From positions 236,693 through 300,692 of the forward strand of contig NZ_JAKGAM010000003.1 of the NCBI RefSeq assembly GCF_023061285.1: DNA of 64,000 nucleotides, given 5' to 3'. Positions 19,321-31,010 of this stretch are shown piece by piece. The translations under genes and the position numbers were made by a program. The first letter of the stretch is position 1. Every line of letters starts with the position of its first letter. The notes under the pieces were generated by a model. That model had not been told where the DNA came from, made no database searches, and was given only the letters and a program-made list of their open reading frames with translations. This DNA comes from Chromohalobacter nigrandesensis (lineage in GTDB: Bacteria; Pseudomonadota; Gammaproteobacteria; Pseudomonadales; Halomonadaceae).

Positions 19321-20697
19321 TTACTTGCCGATGCAGAAGCTGCCGAAGATCTCACCGAGTAGGTCGTCTGCGGTGAATTCGCCGGTGATTTCGGAGAGCG
19401 CGTGCTGCGCTTCGCGCAGATCCTCGGCGAGGAGTTCGCCAGCGCCGTGACCCTGCAACTGGGCGATGCCGTTATCGAGTGCCTGACCGGCACGGTCGAG
19501 GGCGTCGAGATGGCGTCGGCGCGCCGAGAAACGTCCTTCGGTGGTGGCATCGAAGCCCATCACCGTCTTGAGATGATCCTTCAAGTTATCCACACCCTCT
19601 CCGGTAATGGCGGACATGCGCACCAGCGGTGGGGTTGTGGATAAATCACTCACGGCAGCCTCGCCGCTTTCATCGATCTTGTTACGCACCAGCGTCAGAC
19701 GCTCGGGATGGGGGAGGCGTGCGACGAATTCCGGCCAGAGTTCCATGGGGTCGGTCTGTGTCGTGGTCGCCGCATCGACCAACAGCAGCACGCGGTCGGC
19801 TTTCTCGATTTCTTCCCAGGCGCGGGCGACGCCGATCTTCTCGATGGCATCCGGCGTGTCGCGCAACCCGGCGGTGTCGATGATGTGAAGCGGCATGCCA
19901 TCCAGATGGATGTATTCGCGCAGCACGTCGCGGGTAGTGCCTTCGATATCAGTGACGATGGCGCTGTCACGCTCGGTCAGCGCATTGAGCAGGCTCGACT
20001 TGCCGGCATTGGGGCGTCCGGCGATGACCACGTTCATGCCTTCGCGCATCAGCGCCCCCTGACCGGCGGCGGCGCGCACCTCGCCGAGCATGGTGTGCAC
20101 GTCGTCGAGCATCGCCTCCACCTTGCCGTCGGCGAGGAAGTCGATTTCCTCCTCGGGAAAGTCGATGGCGGCTTCGACGAACATGCGCAGCTCGATCAGC
20201 TTGTCGACGAGGGCTGCGACGCGGGTCGAAAACTCGCCCTGCAGCGAACGCAGGGCGTTCTCGGCGGCGGCGCGGGAGCTGGCATCGATCAAATCGGCGA
20301 TGGCCTCGGCCTGGGCCAGATCGAGCTTGTCGTTGAGGAAGGCGCGTTCGGAGAACTCGCCGGGACGCGCCAGGCGAGCGCCCAGGGTGACACAGTGCTC
20401 GAGAAGCAGATCCATGATCACCGGCCCGCCGTGCCCTTGTAGCTCGAGAACATCCTCACCGGTAAAGGAGTGGGGACCGGGGAAGAAGATCGCGATCCCT
20501 TCATCGATGATATCGCCATTGGCGTTGCGGAAAGGGCCGTAATACGCATAACGCGGTGCCGGGCAATGGCCGAGGATACCCTCGGCCAGGGCGCGGCTGG
20601 CGGGCCCTGAGATGCGTACGATGCCGACCCCGCCACGTCCGGGAGGCGTGGCGATGGCGGCGATGGTGTCCTGGCGATAGAGAGGCGTGGCGGTCAT
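19321..20697 (-). CDS. mnmE: tRNA modification GTPase MnmE
   Basis: MnmE, with MnmG, modifies U34 of certain tRNAs (cmnm5/mnm5 uridine). The 458-residue protein has the N-terminal tetrahydrofolate-binding domain starting [22 protein letters not shown]. The inserted GTPase domain has [23 protein letters not shown] and NKID. The C-terminal CIGK motif carries the conserved cysteine. It lies 102 bases beyond yidC with a hairpin between. Two DnaA boxes lie inside the gene. The usual downstream mnmG-rsmG-parAB genes are absent; efeU follows instead. Confidence 0.96.
   Translation of the reverse strand: MTATPLYRQDTIAAIATPPGRGGVGIVRISGPASRALAEGILGHCPAPRYAYYGPFRNANGDIIDEGIAIFFPGPHSFTGEDVLELQGHGGPVIMDLLLEHCVTLGARLARPGEFSERAFLNDKLDLAQAEAIADLIDASSRAAAENALRSLQGEFSTRVAALVDKLIELRMFVEAAIDFPEEEIDFLADGKVEAMLDDVHTMLGEVRAAAGQGALMREGMNVVIAGRPNAGKSSLLNALTERDSAIVTDIEGTTRDVLREYIHLDGMPLHIIDTAGLRDTPDAIEKIGVARAWEEIEKADRVLLLVDAATTTQTDPMELWPEFVARLPHPERLTLVRNKIDESGEAAVSDLSTTPPLVRMSAITGEGVDNLKDHLKTVMGFDATTEGRFSARRRHLDALDRAGQALDNGIAQLQGHGAGELLAEDLREAQHALSEITGEFTADDLLGEIFGSFCIGK
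19586..19644. promoter_or_regulatory. converging pair of DnaA boxes inside mnmE
   Basis: TTATCCACA is at 19586-19594 on the plus strand and TGTGGATAA (the same box on the minus strand) at 19636-19644. Both are exact. They lie in the coding region, about 3.6 kb from oriC, and may bind DnaA, or may simply reflect codon choice. Confidence 0.4.
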
Positions 20698-20748
20698 GTC
20701 GTTCTCCGACTCGTTGCCGGTATTGTCCCGGTGGCTGGCCCAAAACGC

Positions 20749-20774
20749 CAGACCCCCGCCAAGGCGGGGGTCTG
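20749..20774 (-). terminator. hairpin between yidC and mnmE
   Basis: A 12-bp inverted repeat (CAGACCCCCGCC / GGCGGGGGTCTG) with a 2-base centre lies just downstream of yidC. On the minus strand it is followed by GCGTTTTGG, so it may be a partial terminator of the rpmH-rnpA-yidC transcript. Confidence 0.55.
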
Positions 20775-20799
20775 ATCGGGCGGTACACGGAAAGGGCCG

Positions 20800-22497
20800 T
20801 CAGCTCTTGGCTTTACTGGCTTTTTCCGTATCGCCGTCATTTTCGATCTTGCGCGTGATAACCCACTGCTGAAGGATCGAAATGACGTTGTTGCAGATCC
20901 AGTAGATCACCAGGCCGGCCGGGAACCATAGGAAGAAGAACGTGAAGACCACCGGCAGCATCTTCATGATCTTGGCCTGCATGGGATCCGGCGGTGTCGG
21001 GTTCAGCAACTGCTGAACGAACATCGAGGCGCCCATGATGATCGGCAGGATGAAGTAGGGATCCTGAGCCGAGAGGTCATGTATCCACAGTATGAAGGGC
21101 GCATGACGCAATTCCACGGATTCCAGCAACATCCAGTACAAGGCGATGAAGACCGGCATCTGCACGACGATGGGCAGACAGCCCCCCAGAGGATTGATCT
21201 TCTCCTTCTGGTAGAACTTCATCATCTCCTGCGACATCTTCTGTCGGTCGTCGCCGTACTGCTCCTTGATGCGCTTCATCTCCGGGCCCATCTTGCGCAT
21301 CTTCGCCATCGACTTGTAGGCCTTGGCCGAGAGCGGGAAGAGCACGAGCTTCACGACGACCGTGAGCAGCACGATCGACCAACCCCAGTTGCCGATCAGG
21401 CTATGAATCTTCGCCAGCAGCCAGAACAGCGGATTGGCGATGAACCACAACCAACCGAAGTCGACGGTCAGTTCCAGGTGCGGCGCGATGGTTTCCAGGC
21501 GGTCCTGAATCTTGGGACCCATGTAGAGCGTCGCGGCCAGCGTGGTTTCATCGCCGGGCGCAAGCTGCTGGGAAGGACCGGCAAACGCGGCCACGTTGCG
21601 ATCACGGGAATCGATATTGGCGTAATAAAGATTCTCCTGCTCCTGCACCGGGACCCACGCCGAGGTGAAATAGTGCTGGATCATCGCGACCCAACCGCCC
21701 TCGGACTCGACATTCTTGAAGTCGCCTTCACGAATGTCATCGAAGTCGATCTTCTCGTAATTGCTTTCTTGAGTAGAGAAGGTCGCACCGAGGAACGAGC
21801 TCATGCTCATCGGGCCGCCACCCTGACTGGGATCGGCGCTATTGTCGCGAGCAAGCTGGCCGACGAAGCGTGCGGAGACAGGCGTTTCGCTCTGGTTATC
21901 GAGTCGATACTCGACATTGACCGCGTAACTGTCGCGATCGAAGGTGAAACGCTTGATGACGTCCACGCCGTTGACCTCGGCCTTGAGGTCGACACTTAGG
22001 CTGTCTTGATCATCACCCAGCGAATATTGCGTTTGTGCGGAAGAGAAGTCGATGCGTCCGTCATGGTCCTTCAATTGCAGCCCTGACTTGGCAACGTAGC
22101 TGCGTACGTTGTTGTCGCTGAGGAGGACGAAGGGTTGGTCGCTATTCAAGGACTCATGGTGCTTGGGTAGCGCCGCGTAGACGACATCGCCTCCGCGGGG
22201 GTCGATGCGAAGGTCCAGCGTATCGGTGCGTACCTCGATCAAGCCGCTAGCGTCGGTTTGCCCATCCGCGCCAGGCATGTCGGCGGTTCCTTGCGATGAG
22301 GCATTGTTACCGCTGTTATTGGAAGCGGGAACTGAGAGGCCTTCACTGCCGGCGTCACTATCGGACGTATCCTGGGTAACGCTTTCAGGTGCGCGCTGTT
22401 CGACGCTGTTTTGCCCATAATCCGCATTCCACTGAATGACCAGTAGATAAGCGAGTACCGCGAGCGGGATGACGAGTAGGAGTCGTTTTACGTCCAT
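20800..22497 (-). CDS. yidC: membrane protein insertase YidC
   Basis: YidC inserts and folds proteins in the inner membrane, alone or with SecYEG. The 565-residue protein has an N-terminal membrane segment (MDVKRLLLVIPLAVLAYLL), a large acidic periplasmic domain (about residues 30-340) and the conserved C-terminal core with about five membrane segments (GWSIVLLTVVVKLVLFPL, NPLGGCLPIVVQMPVF, WFPAGLVIYWICNN). The linker after the first segment is rich in Ser, Asp and Asn. The gene follows rnpA with an 84-base gap, with no yidD between them. Confidence 0.96.
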   Translation of the reverse strand: MDVKRLLLVIPLAVLAYLLVIQWNADYGQNSVEQRAPESVTQDTSDSDAGSEGLSVPASNNSGNNASSQGTADMPGADGQTDASGLIEVRTDTLDLRIDPRGGDVVYAALPKHHESLNSDQPFVLLSDNNVRSYVAKSGLQLKDHDGRIDFSSAQTQYSLGDDQDSLSVDLKAEVNGVDVIKRFTFDRDSYAVNVEYRLDNQSETPVSARFVGQLARDNSADPSQGGGPMSMSSFLGATFSTQESNYEKIDFDDIREGDFKNVESEGGWVAMIQHYFTSAWVPVQEQENLYYANIDSRDRNVAAFAGPSQQLAPGDETTLAATLYMGPKIQDRLETIAPHLELTVDFGWLWFIANPLFWLLAKIHSLIGNWGWSIVLLTVVVKLVLFPLSAKAYKSMAKMRKMGPEMKRIKEQYGDDRQKMSQEMMKFYQKEKINPLGGCLPIVVQMPVFIALYWMLLESVELRHAPFILWIHDLSAQDPYFILPIIMGASMFVQQLLNPTPPDPMQAKIMKMLPVVFTFFFLWFPAGLVIYWICNNVISILQQWVITRKIENDGDTEKASKAKS

Positions 22498-22581
22498 AAG
22501 GATTCTGCCCGGTGATACATTCTGACGTCACGTCCCGACCGGCACTTGCGGCCACGGTGGAACGTGGCGGAGAAATGCCGA

Positions 22582-22968
22582 TCAAGGGGATGGCGTGGAC
22601 GAGACCGACTGCTTGCGTACGTCTTTTTCCAGGCGTCGCCACATGCCGTGCAATTGGCGATGCAAGGTGTCGTTATCCAGTTCATGAGCCCCACGCCGAG
22701 CGAGAACGATGATATCCACGGCGGGAAGACGGTACTGCTGGAGACGAAAGGATTCACGGACGAGGCGTTTCAGACGGTTACGGTCGACAGCACGACGTAC
22801 GTTCTTCTTGCTAAAGACGAGCCCCACTCGCGGCTCATCGAGAGCGTTGGGGCGCGCAAGCATCAAAAGGCCCTTACCGTGCACCTTGAAGGACGCATGA
22901 GCGAAGACGTGCTGATAGTCCCCGGCGGTCAGCAGCCGCAGCCGCCGGGAAAAGCCCTGATCGGACAT
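22582..22968 (-). CDS. rnpA: ribonuclease P protein component
   Basis: RnpA is the protein subunit of RNase P, which matures the 5' ends of tRNAs. The 128-residue basic protein has RVGLVFSKKNVRRAVDRNRLKRLVRESFR, with the family signature RNRLKR, in its middle. I chose the ATG at 22968 because the conserved region (FSRRLRLLTAGDYQHVF) starts right after it and rpmH ends 11 bases upstream; a much longer upstream reading frame overlaps rpmH and is artefactual. It is co-transcribed with rpmH and yidC. Confidence 0.95.
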   Translation of the reverse strand: MSDQGFSRRLRLLTAGDYQHVFAHASFKVHGKGLLMLARPNALDEPRVGLVFSKKNVRRAVDRNRLKRLVRESFRLQQYRLPAVDIIVLARRGAHELDNDTLHRQLHGMWRRLEKDVRKQSVSSTPSP

Positions 22969-22979
22969 TCGTTGTCCAG

Positions 22980-23126
<147 letters not shown>

Positions 23127-23239
23127 TCACGTGGTTGTTTGGAAACGATTTGAAACTGAAGAGCCCGGTACGCTTGCACCCGGCGGTATTCGGCTCAAGA
23201 CCGGCAATTCTAGTGAATCCCTGGGGCGTGTGCAATTTT

Positions 23240-23655
23240 TCTGGCGCTTTTATCCACACCTGTTTTGTTACGGCGGCGGTTGCTCGGCATGTGCCGAGGC
23301 GATCAGCCCGAACGGATGTCGTTGGGAGGCTCGTCGCTTGCTGTGCCGATATTAACTGAAATGCTAACGCTATTATTACTATTGAAATTGTACTGATTGA
23401 TATTGTTATTAATGGTGGGGATACTATTTGTGGATAACTTGTTTTTCTCCTTTATTAACAGAAATCTATCACGTTATCGAATATGTGGGAAACAGGTGGG
23501 GGAAGGGTGGGTAGGCTGTCGGTGCCATTGTGGGTAAGTGGCGATCTTTCCACACCCTGTGACATCTTCACGTTTCACGGACACGTTATGCGCCGAGTTA
23601 TCGGCAGGGTTTTCCACAGGAAAAGAGACGCGGCATCCATGTGGATAACCCGGGC
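23240..23655. other. oriC: chromosomal replication origin oriC
   Basis: The 589-base gap between rpmH and dnaA has origin features. Consensus DnaA boxes are at 23250-23258 (TTATCCACA, plus), 23429-23437 and 23640-23648 (TGTGGATAA, minus), and a relaxed box TTTTCCACA at 23610-23618. One-mismatch boxes occur near 23485 and 23529. A strongly AT-rich stretch at about 23350-23480 would suit the unwinding element. Divergent rpmH and dnaA around this site is the classic gammaproteobacterial arrangement. Exact borders are approximate. Confidence 0.88.
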
Positions 23656-23703
23656 GTCGAACGATACAATGGTCGGCCATTCATCAACGCTAGGTGAGGT
23701 CGT

Positions 23704-25185
23704 GTGTCGGTCGCTCTCTGGCAGCAATGCCTCAACTTTCTTCAGGATGAGCTGAGTTCCCAGCAGTTCAATACCTGGATTCGCCCCTTGCAGGCGGAGG
23801 ACGGTGACGCCAGCGAGCTGTGTCTGCTGGCGCCCAATCGCTTCGTGCGTGACTGGGTCAATGATAAATACCTGAAGCGTATCAATGAGTTGCTGAGGGA
23901 GCTTGCATCCGGTAAGCCACCTAAGGTGCAGCTGACGGTCGGTAGCCGCCGCAACATGGCCACATCGTCGCCGCGTGATCTGGGGGCACCGGTATCGGCG
24001 GCGGCAATGAATACCTCGCGGCCCCCTGAAACGCCGCCTGCGGTGCACACCCCGCGGGCGCGGGGCGACTATGCAGACGAGCAGGAAATCGATCGCCTGC
24101 GTGAACGTCAGGAGACGTCGCGCCGCAGTGAGCGCCAGGTGCAGGTAGAAGGTAGCCTCAAGCATCAGAGTGGCCTCAATCCTAATTTCACCTTCGAGAC
24201 CTTTGTCGAGGGCAAGTCAAACCAGCTTGCGCGGGCCGCGTCACGCCAGGTGGCCGAAAATCCCGGTGGTGCCTATAACCCGCTGTTCCTGTACGGTGGT
24301 GTCGGCTTGGGTAAGACGCACCTCATGCATGCAGTGGGCAATCACCTTGCCACGCAGCGTGAGAATGCCACCGTGGTTTACTTGCATTCGGAGCGCTTCG
24401 TCGCCGATATGGTCAAGGCGCTGCAGCTCAACGCGATCAACGATTTCAAGCGTTTCTACCGCAGCGTGGACGCACTGCTGATCGACGACATCCAGTTTTT
24501 CGCCGGCAAGGAGCGCTCACAGGAAGAGTTCTTTCATACGTTCAATGCGTTGCTTGAGGGTGGCCAGCAGATGATCCTTACCTCGGATCGCTACCCCAAG
24601 GAAATCAGCGGGGTGGAGGAACGCCTCAAGTCGCGTTTCGGCTGGGGGCTGACGGTGGCTATCGAGCCGCCTGAGCTGGAAACCCGTGTGGCGATCCTGA
24701 TGAAGAAGGCCGACCAAGCCAAGGTTGACCTGCCTCACGATGCAGCGTTCTTCATCGCGCAGAAGATCCGCTCTAACGTGCGTGAGCTGGAAGGGGCGCT
24801 GAAAAAGGTCATCGCCGACTCGCACTTCATGGGCAAGCCGATCACCCAGGACTTCATTCGCGAATCGCTCAAGGATCTGCTGGCGTTGCAGGACAAGCAG
24901 GTCGGCGTCGACAACATTCAGCGTACGGTGGCGGAGTACTATAAGATCAAGTTGGCCGATCTACTCTCCAAGCGTCGTTCGCGTTCGGTGGCGCGCCCGC
25001 GTCAGGTCGCCATGGCCTTGGCCAAGGAATTGACCAATCATAGCCTGCCCGAGATCGGCGATGCCTTCGGGGGGCGCGATCACACCACGGTGCTGCATGC
25101 CTGCCGAAAGGTGCAGACACTCAAGGAAGAAAGCGCGGATATCCGCGAGGACTACAAGAACCTGTTGCGGCTGCTGACCAGTTGA
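23704..25185 (+). CDS. dnaA: chromosomal replication initiator DnaA
   Basis: DnaA binds the 9-mer boxes of oriC, opens the duplex and loads the helicase. The 493-residue protein has the N-terminal domain I ([22 protein letters not shown]). A variable linker follows. The AAA+ domain has Walker [10 protein letters not shown] and Walker [11 protein letters not shown]. The C-terminal box-binding domain carries [14 protein letters not shown] and [11 protein letters not shown]. The start is a GTG at 23704 with AGGTGAGG just upstream. dnaN follows 49 bases downstream. DnaA boxes upstream suggest self-control. Confidence 0.97.
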   Translation: MSVALWQQCLNFLQDELSSQQFNTWIRPLQAEDGDASELCLLAPNRFVRDWVNDKYLKRINELLRELASGKPPKVQLTVGSRRNMATSSPRDLGAPVSAAAMNTSRPPETPPAVHTPRARGDYADEQEIDRLRERQETSRRSERQVQVEGSLKHQSGLNPNFTFETFVEGKSNQLARAASRQVAENPGGAYNPLFLYGGVGLGKTHLMHAVGNHLATQRENATVVYLHSERFVADMVKALQLNAINDFKRFYRSVDALLIDDIQFFAGKERSQEEFFHTFNALLEGGQQMILTSDRYPKEISGVEERLKSRFGWGLTVAIEPPELETRVAILMKKADQAKVDLPHDAAFFIAQKIRSNVRELEGALKKVIADSHFMGKPITQDFIRESLKDLLALQDKQVGVDNIQRTVAEYYKIKLADLLSKRRSRSVARPRQVAMALAKELTNHSLPEIGDAFGGRDHTTVLHACRKVQTLKEESADIREDYKNLLRLLTS

Positions 25186-25234
25186 GCATGGCGGCCAGAA
25201 TATTCCCTTGGACCCCAGGACGAGAGTGGAGCCC

Positions 25235-26338
25235 ATGAGATTTACCATCACCCGCGAAGACCTTTTGCGTCCACTGTCGCTGGTCGCCGGCGTCGTCGAG
25301 CGTCGCCAGACCCTGCCGGTGCTGTCCAACGTGCTGCTCGAGGTACGCGACACGCAACTGGCACTGACCGGTACGGATCTCGAAGTCGAGCTGATCGGCC
25401 GCACGGCCCCGCATCACGTCGATGAGCCAGGCTCAGCGACAGTGCCGGCGCGCAAGCTAATGGATATTTGTAAGTCGCTGCCCGAGCGGACCGATATCAC
25501 CTTTACGCTCGAAGAGGGGCGTGCGGTGCTACGTGCTGGGCGTTCACGCTTCACCTTATCGACGTTGCCGGTGGCGGAATTCCCGAATATCGAGGGAAGT
25601 CAAAGCGATACGACCTTGACCTTGACGCGTGGCACGCTCAAGCACTTGATCGACGCGACCTCGTTCGCCATGGCGCAGCAGGATGTGCGTTACTACCTGA
25701 ATGGCATGCTGCTCGAATTCGGCCATCACCTGGTGCGTACGGTGGCCACCGACGGCCATCGCCTAGCGGTGTGCGCACGTAGCGCCGAGGTCGACGTCGA
25801 GCCGGCACAGAAGCTCATCGTGCCGCGCAAGGGGATTCTCGAATTGGCGCGCTTGTTGGATGGCAGCGATGAGCTGGTGGAACTCACCATCGGCGGTACC
25901 CATCTGCGCGCACAGACCGGGGATTTCACCTTTACCTCCAAGCTGGTGGACGGCAAGTTCCCCGATTATGAGCGTGTGGTCCCGCGGGGCGGCGATAAGG
26001 TCGTCATCGCCGAGCGTGGCGAGTTGCGCCAAGTGCTGTCGCGTACCGCGATTCTCTCCAACGAGAAATACCGTGGGGTTCGACTCAATCTCGAAGAGCA
26101 TAACCTGCGTGTGACGGCCAACAACCCCGAGCAGGAAGAAGCCGAGGAAAACGTGTCTGTCGAGTATGAGGGCGACACCTTGGAAGTGGGCTTCAATGTC
26201 GGCTATCTCGTGGATGTGCTCGGCGTGCTCGATGCCGACCGCGTGCAAATGACGCTTTCCGATCCCAACAGCAGCGCATTGCTGGAAGAACCGGGTGGTG
26301 GCGATGCCATGTACGTGGTCATGCCGATGCGCCTCTGA
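25235..26338 (+). CDS. dnaN: DNA polymerase III beta clamp
   Basis: DnaN forms the ring-shaped sliding clamp that tethers DNA polymerase III to DNA. The 367-residue protein begins MRFTITREDLLRPLSLVAGVVERRQTLPVLSN and ends MYVVMPMRL, both hallmark ends of the beta clamp. I chose the ATG at 25235 because the conserved N-terminus starts there with GAGTGGAG upstream; an ATG at 25208 would add nine unrelated residues. It is the second gene of the dnaA-dnaN-recF-gyrB string. Confidence 0.96.
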   Translation: MRFTITREDLLRPLSLVAGVVERRQTLPVLSNVLLEVRDTQLALTGTDLEVELIGRTAPHHVDEPGSATVPARKLMDICKSLPERTDITFTLEEGRAVLRAGRSRFTLSTLPVAEFPNIEGSQSDTTLTLTRGTLKHLIDATSFAMAQQDVRYYLNGMLLEFGHHLVRTVATDGHRLAVCARSAEVDVEPAQKLIVPRKGILELARLLDGSDELVELTIGGTHLRAQTGDFTFTSKLVDGKFPDYERVVPRGGDKVVIAERGELRQVLSRTAILSNEKYRGVRLNLEEHNLRVTANNPEQEEAEENVSVEYEGDTLEVGFNVGYLVDVLGVLDADRVQMTLSDPNSSALLEEPGGGDAMYVVMPMRL

Positions 26339-26438
26339 GCGCCTGCGCTGCTTTTTCACTCATGTTCGTCTCGGGCGCGGTCAGCCACGCCGACATTGCT
26401 AACCGCTACCGAGACGGCATGCTGCCTCCGATCCCCTT

Positions 26439-27524
26439 ATGCCCATCGAACGTCTCAATTTCCTAGGCCTGCGTAATCTGGAAGCACTCGATATGCGTCC
26501 CGCGCCGGGGATCAATCTGGTGACCGGTGCCAATGGCAGCGGCAAGACCAGTTTGCTGGAAGGCGTGCACATGTTGGGGATGGCGCGCTCGTTCCGCACC
26601 CAGAAGCTCAAGCATGCGATTACCCACGACGCCGATGCCGTCACCTTGCACGGTCGTCTGGCGGGTGATCCGCCGGTGTCGTTGGGTGTTCGTCGGGCAC
26701 GCGATGCTGCCGAGCTGGAAATTCGCCTCGATGGTGAGCGCGGTATACGGGTGGCGCGCTTGGCGGAAACGCTCCCCCTGCAGTTGATCAACCCTGATGC
26801 ATTCCGCCTGTTGGAAGGTGCGCCTGCGGCCCGTCGTGAGTTTCTGGACTGGGGTGTGTTTCACGTGAAACATGAGTTCTTCGAGGCATGGCGGCGGGTG
26901 CGGCGCGCCCTGAAACATCGGAATGCCCTGCTCAGACATGATAGAATCGACCTGCGATCGATGCGTGTCTGGGAGCAAGAGTTGGCGCATTGGAGCGAAC
27001 AACTCGACCTCTTGCGCAGCGACTACATGGCGCAATTCGCCAAGGCATTCGAAGCGACATTGCACGAGTTGTTGCCGCTTTCCGGTTTGTCTCTTCGCTA
27101 TTATCGCGGATGGGATAAACAGCGTGGGTTGCTGGACGTGCTCGAAAACGGTCGAGATACGGATCGGCAAATGGGCTTTACCCAGCAGGGGCCGCAACGT
27201 GCCGACTTGCGCTTGCGCATTGGCAAGCGCGCTGCCGTGGAAGAGCTGTCGCGCGGGCAGCAAAAATTGGTAGTGAGTGCGCTGAAACTGGCCCAGGGGC
27301 GCTTGCTGGAGGAACTGACAGGGCGTACCTGCGTTTACCTGATCGATGACTTGGCTGCCGAGCTTGATGTTTCGCATCGGCGGATCTTTTGTCATTGGCT
27401 GGCGCGCTTGCACTGCCAGGTCTTTATCACCGGAGTCGAGCGCGATGCGCTCGCGAATGCATGGCAGTCGGAAACGGATGTCGCGATGTTTCACGTGGAA
27501 CACGGGCGGCTGCTCACGGAATGA
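26439..27524 (+). CDS. recF: DNA replication and repair protein RecF
   Basis: RecF binds gapped DNA and, with RecO and RecR, helps load RecA at stalled forks. The 361-residue SMC-like ATPase has IERLNFLGLRNLE at the N-terminus, Walker A GANGSGKTS at about residues 31-39, the signature LSRGQQK about 270 residues in, and Walker B CVYLIDDLAAELD. Two parS-like sites, one perfect at 26857-26872 and one with a mismatch at 27487-27502, lie inside the coding sequence. The ribosome site before the ATG at 26439 is weak. Confidence 0.95.
   Translation: MPIERLNFLGLRNLEALDMRPAPGINLVTGANGSGKTSLLEGVHMLGMARSFRTQKLKHAITHDADAVTLHGRLAGDPPVSLGVRRARDAAELEIRLDGERGIRVARLAETLPLQLINPDAFRLLEGAPAARREFLDWGVFHVKHEFFEAWRRVRRALKHRNALLRHDRIDLRSMRVWEQELAHWSEQLDLLRSDYMAQFAKAFEATLHELLPLSGLSLRYYRGWDKQRGLLDVLENGRDTDRQMGFTQQGPQRADLRLRIGKRAAVEELSRGQQKLVVSALKLAQGRLLEELTGRTCVYLIDDLAAELDVSHRRIFCHWLARLHCQVFITGVERDALANAWQSETDVAMFHVEHGRLLTE
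26857..26872 (+). promoter_or_regulatory. parS site 1, exact, inside recF
   Basis: TGTTTCACGTGAAACA is identical to the canonical ParB-binding parS palindrome. It would serve as a nucleation site for ParB near the origin. Confidence 0.85.
27487..27502 (+). promoter_or_regulatory. parS-like site 2, at the recF 3' end
   Basis: TGTTTCACGTGGAACA differs from the perfect parS palindrome at one position. It codes for the last dozen or so residues of RecF. Such variants are commonly functional. Confidence 0.75.
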
Positions 27525-27540
27525 CTTCACGACGGAGTAG

Positions 27541-29961
<2,421 letters not shown>

Positions 29962-30014
29962 CCCGGCTTCGCCGGGAGTCGGAAGAGCGGCGCTTTGCGC
30001 CTGGAAGCTGGAAG

Positions 30015-30051
30015 AAAACCGCCCCATGGCATTTGCCTGGGGCGGTTTTTT
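30015..30051. terminator. intrinsic terminator after gyrB
   Basis: A 12-bp perfect inverted repeat (AAAACCGCCCCA / TGGGGCGGTTTT) is followed by TTTT on the plus strand and by T residues on the minus strand too, so it can serve both gyrB and the convergent gmhB. Confidence 0.85.
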
Positions 30052-30135
30052 CGTTGGGTCGCTTTTCCGCGATGGATAGGCCGTAGGTGCGGTGTTCTGG
30101 GACTCTGTCACTGGTACTGGTGCCAGGGTTTCCCA

Positions 30136-30717
30136 CTACTCAAGCAACCAGTTGGCGAAGTCGGCTAGATCGTCGAACAGTCGGACCTTGCTATCGATGA
30201 TCAGTTCGGGATGCTTCTCCAGGGTGCGCCGCCCCTTGCCCGTACGTACCAGCGCGCTTTGACATCCTGCAGCGTCGCCGGCTTGTAAGTCGCGCAGGCT
30301 ATCGCCCACCATCCAGCTCCCCTCAAGCGTATCCAACCCCAGTTCGTCACGAATATTTTCTAGCAGACCTGGCAGTGGCTTGCGGCAGGAGCAACCATCG
30401 TCCGGCCCATGCGGGCAATAGGCTATATAAGCAATTCTTCCGCCGACAGCGCTCACCAGCTCTTGCATCTTGGCATGCATCGCCTCGAGGGTGGCTACAT
30501 CGAAATAACCACGTGCGATACCCGATTGATTGGTGGCTACCGCCACTGTCCAGCCGGCTTGCGACAGACGTGCAATGGCCTCGATGGCTTGAGGGTAGGG
30601 ACGAAATTCATCGAGCGATTTTATGTAGTCATCGGAATCTTCATTGATGACGCCGTCGCGGTCGAGGATGACGAGTTGAGTCAATGGGGTCTCGGCTAGC
30701 AGGAAAACTGATGCCAA
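30136..30717 (-). CDS. gmhB: D-glycero-beta-D-manno-heptose 1,7-bisphosphate 7-phosphatase
   Basis: GmhB removes the 7-phosphate of heptose bisphosphate in the pathway to ADP-heptose for LPS. It is a HAD-superfamily phosphatase: VILDRDGVINEDSD carries the catalytic DxD, and the zinc-binding cluster CPHGPDDGCSCRKP confirms GmhB over other HAD enzymes. The ATG at 30717 lacks a ribosome site, and the family usually starts right before the catalytic strand, so a TTG at 30684 may be the true start. It is convergent with gyrB. hldD and hldE of the same pathway lie 4 and 14 kb away. Confidence 0.88.
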   Translation of the reverse strand: MASVFLLAETPLTQLVILDRDGVINEDSDDYIKSLDEFRPYPQAIEAIARLSQAGWTVAVATNQSGIARGYFDVATLEAMHAKMQELVSAVGGRIAYIAYCPHGPDDGCSCRKPLPGLLENIRDELGLDTLEGSWMVGDSLRDLQAGDAAGCQSALVRTGKGRRTLEKHPELIIDSKVRLFDDLADFANWLLE

Positions 30718-30755
30718 TTATCACGGCTAAGCACGCTGGCTGCAAAAGCAAGCCA

Positions 30756-30771
30756 TGTTTCACGTGGAACA
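30756..30771 (+). promoter_or_regulatory. parS-like site 3
   Basis: TGTTTCACGTGGAACA, the same one-mismatch variant seen at the recF end, lies in the gmhB-glyS gap immediately upstream of the heptamer arrays. Confidence 0.75.
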
Positions 30772-30780
30772 ATCCTTGGG

Positions 30781-30829
30781 CTACGGGCTACGGGCTACGG
30801 GCTACGGGCTACGGGCTACGGGCTACGGG
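30781..30829 (+). repeat. heptanucleotide tandem array, unit CTACGGG
   Basis: Seven perfect head-to-tail copies of CTACGGG run from 30781 to 30829, and an eighth copy is degenerate. The array sits between parS-like sites 3 and 4. Copy number could vary by slipped-strand replication. Confidence 0.95.
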
Positions 30830-30833
30830 CTAC

Positions 30834-30854
30834 GAGGGAAGAGGGAAGAGGGAA
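30834..30854 (+). repeat. second heptanucleotide tandem array, unit GAGGGAA
   Basis: Three perfect copies of GAGGGAA abut the first array. The unit length is also seven but the sequence differs, so the two probably arose by separate slippage from a shared junction. Confidence 0.9.
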
Positions 30855-30884
30855 GAGAATCCTTGGCGCCGAGTCTGGGCGTTG

Positions 30885-30900
30885 TGTTTCACGTGAAACA
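30885..30900 (+). promoter_or_regulatory. parS site 4, exact
   Basis: TGTTTCACGTGAAACA, a perfect parS palindrome, follows the heptamer arrays. Confidence 0.85.
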
Positions 30901-30962
30901 TTTTAGCTGTTGCTCAGAGGAAGGCTCGTCTAGTGAGGAAGGCGAAGTATCGGTAGACATGA

Positions 30963-30978
30963 TGTTCCACGTGAAACA
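30963..30978 (+). promoter_or_regulatory. parS-like site 5
   Basis: TGTTCCACGTGAAACA differs at one position from the palindrome. It ends two bases before the glyS terminator stem. Confidence 0.75.
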
Positions 30979-30979
30979 A

Positions 30980-31010
30980 AAAAGGGTGGCCCGAACCAGG
31001 CCACCCTTTT
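30980..31010 (-). terminator. intrinsic terminator of glyQS
   Basis: A 12-bp perfect inverted repeat (AAAAGGGTGGCC / GGCCACCCTTTT, 7-base loop) is followed by a T-run on the minus strand, 31 bases past the glyS stop. Confidence 0.88.

Noticed and set aside
22488..22757. A possible yidD on the minus strand between rnpA and yidC.
   Set aside because: The translation lacks YidD motifs and overlaps most of rnpA; it is a shadow frame.
30781..30854. The heptamer arrays as a CRISPR or as coding repeats.
   Set aside because: The unit is seven bases with no spacers, and the overlapping frames carry no recognisable protein.
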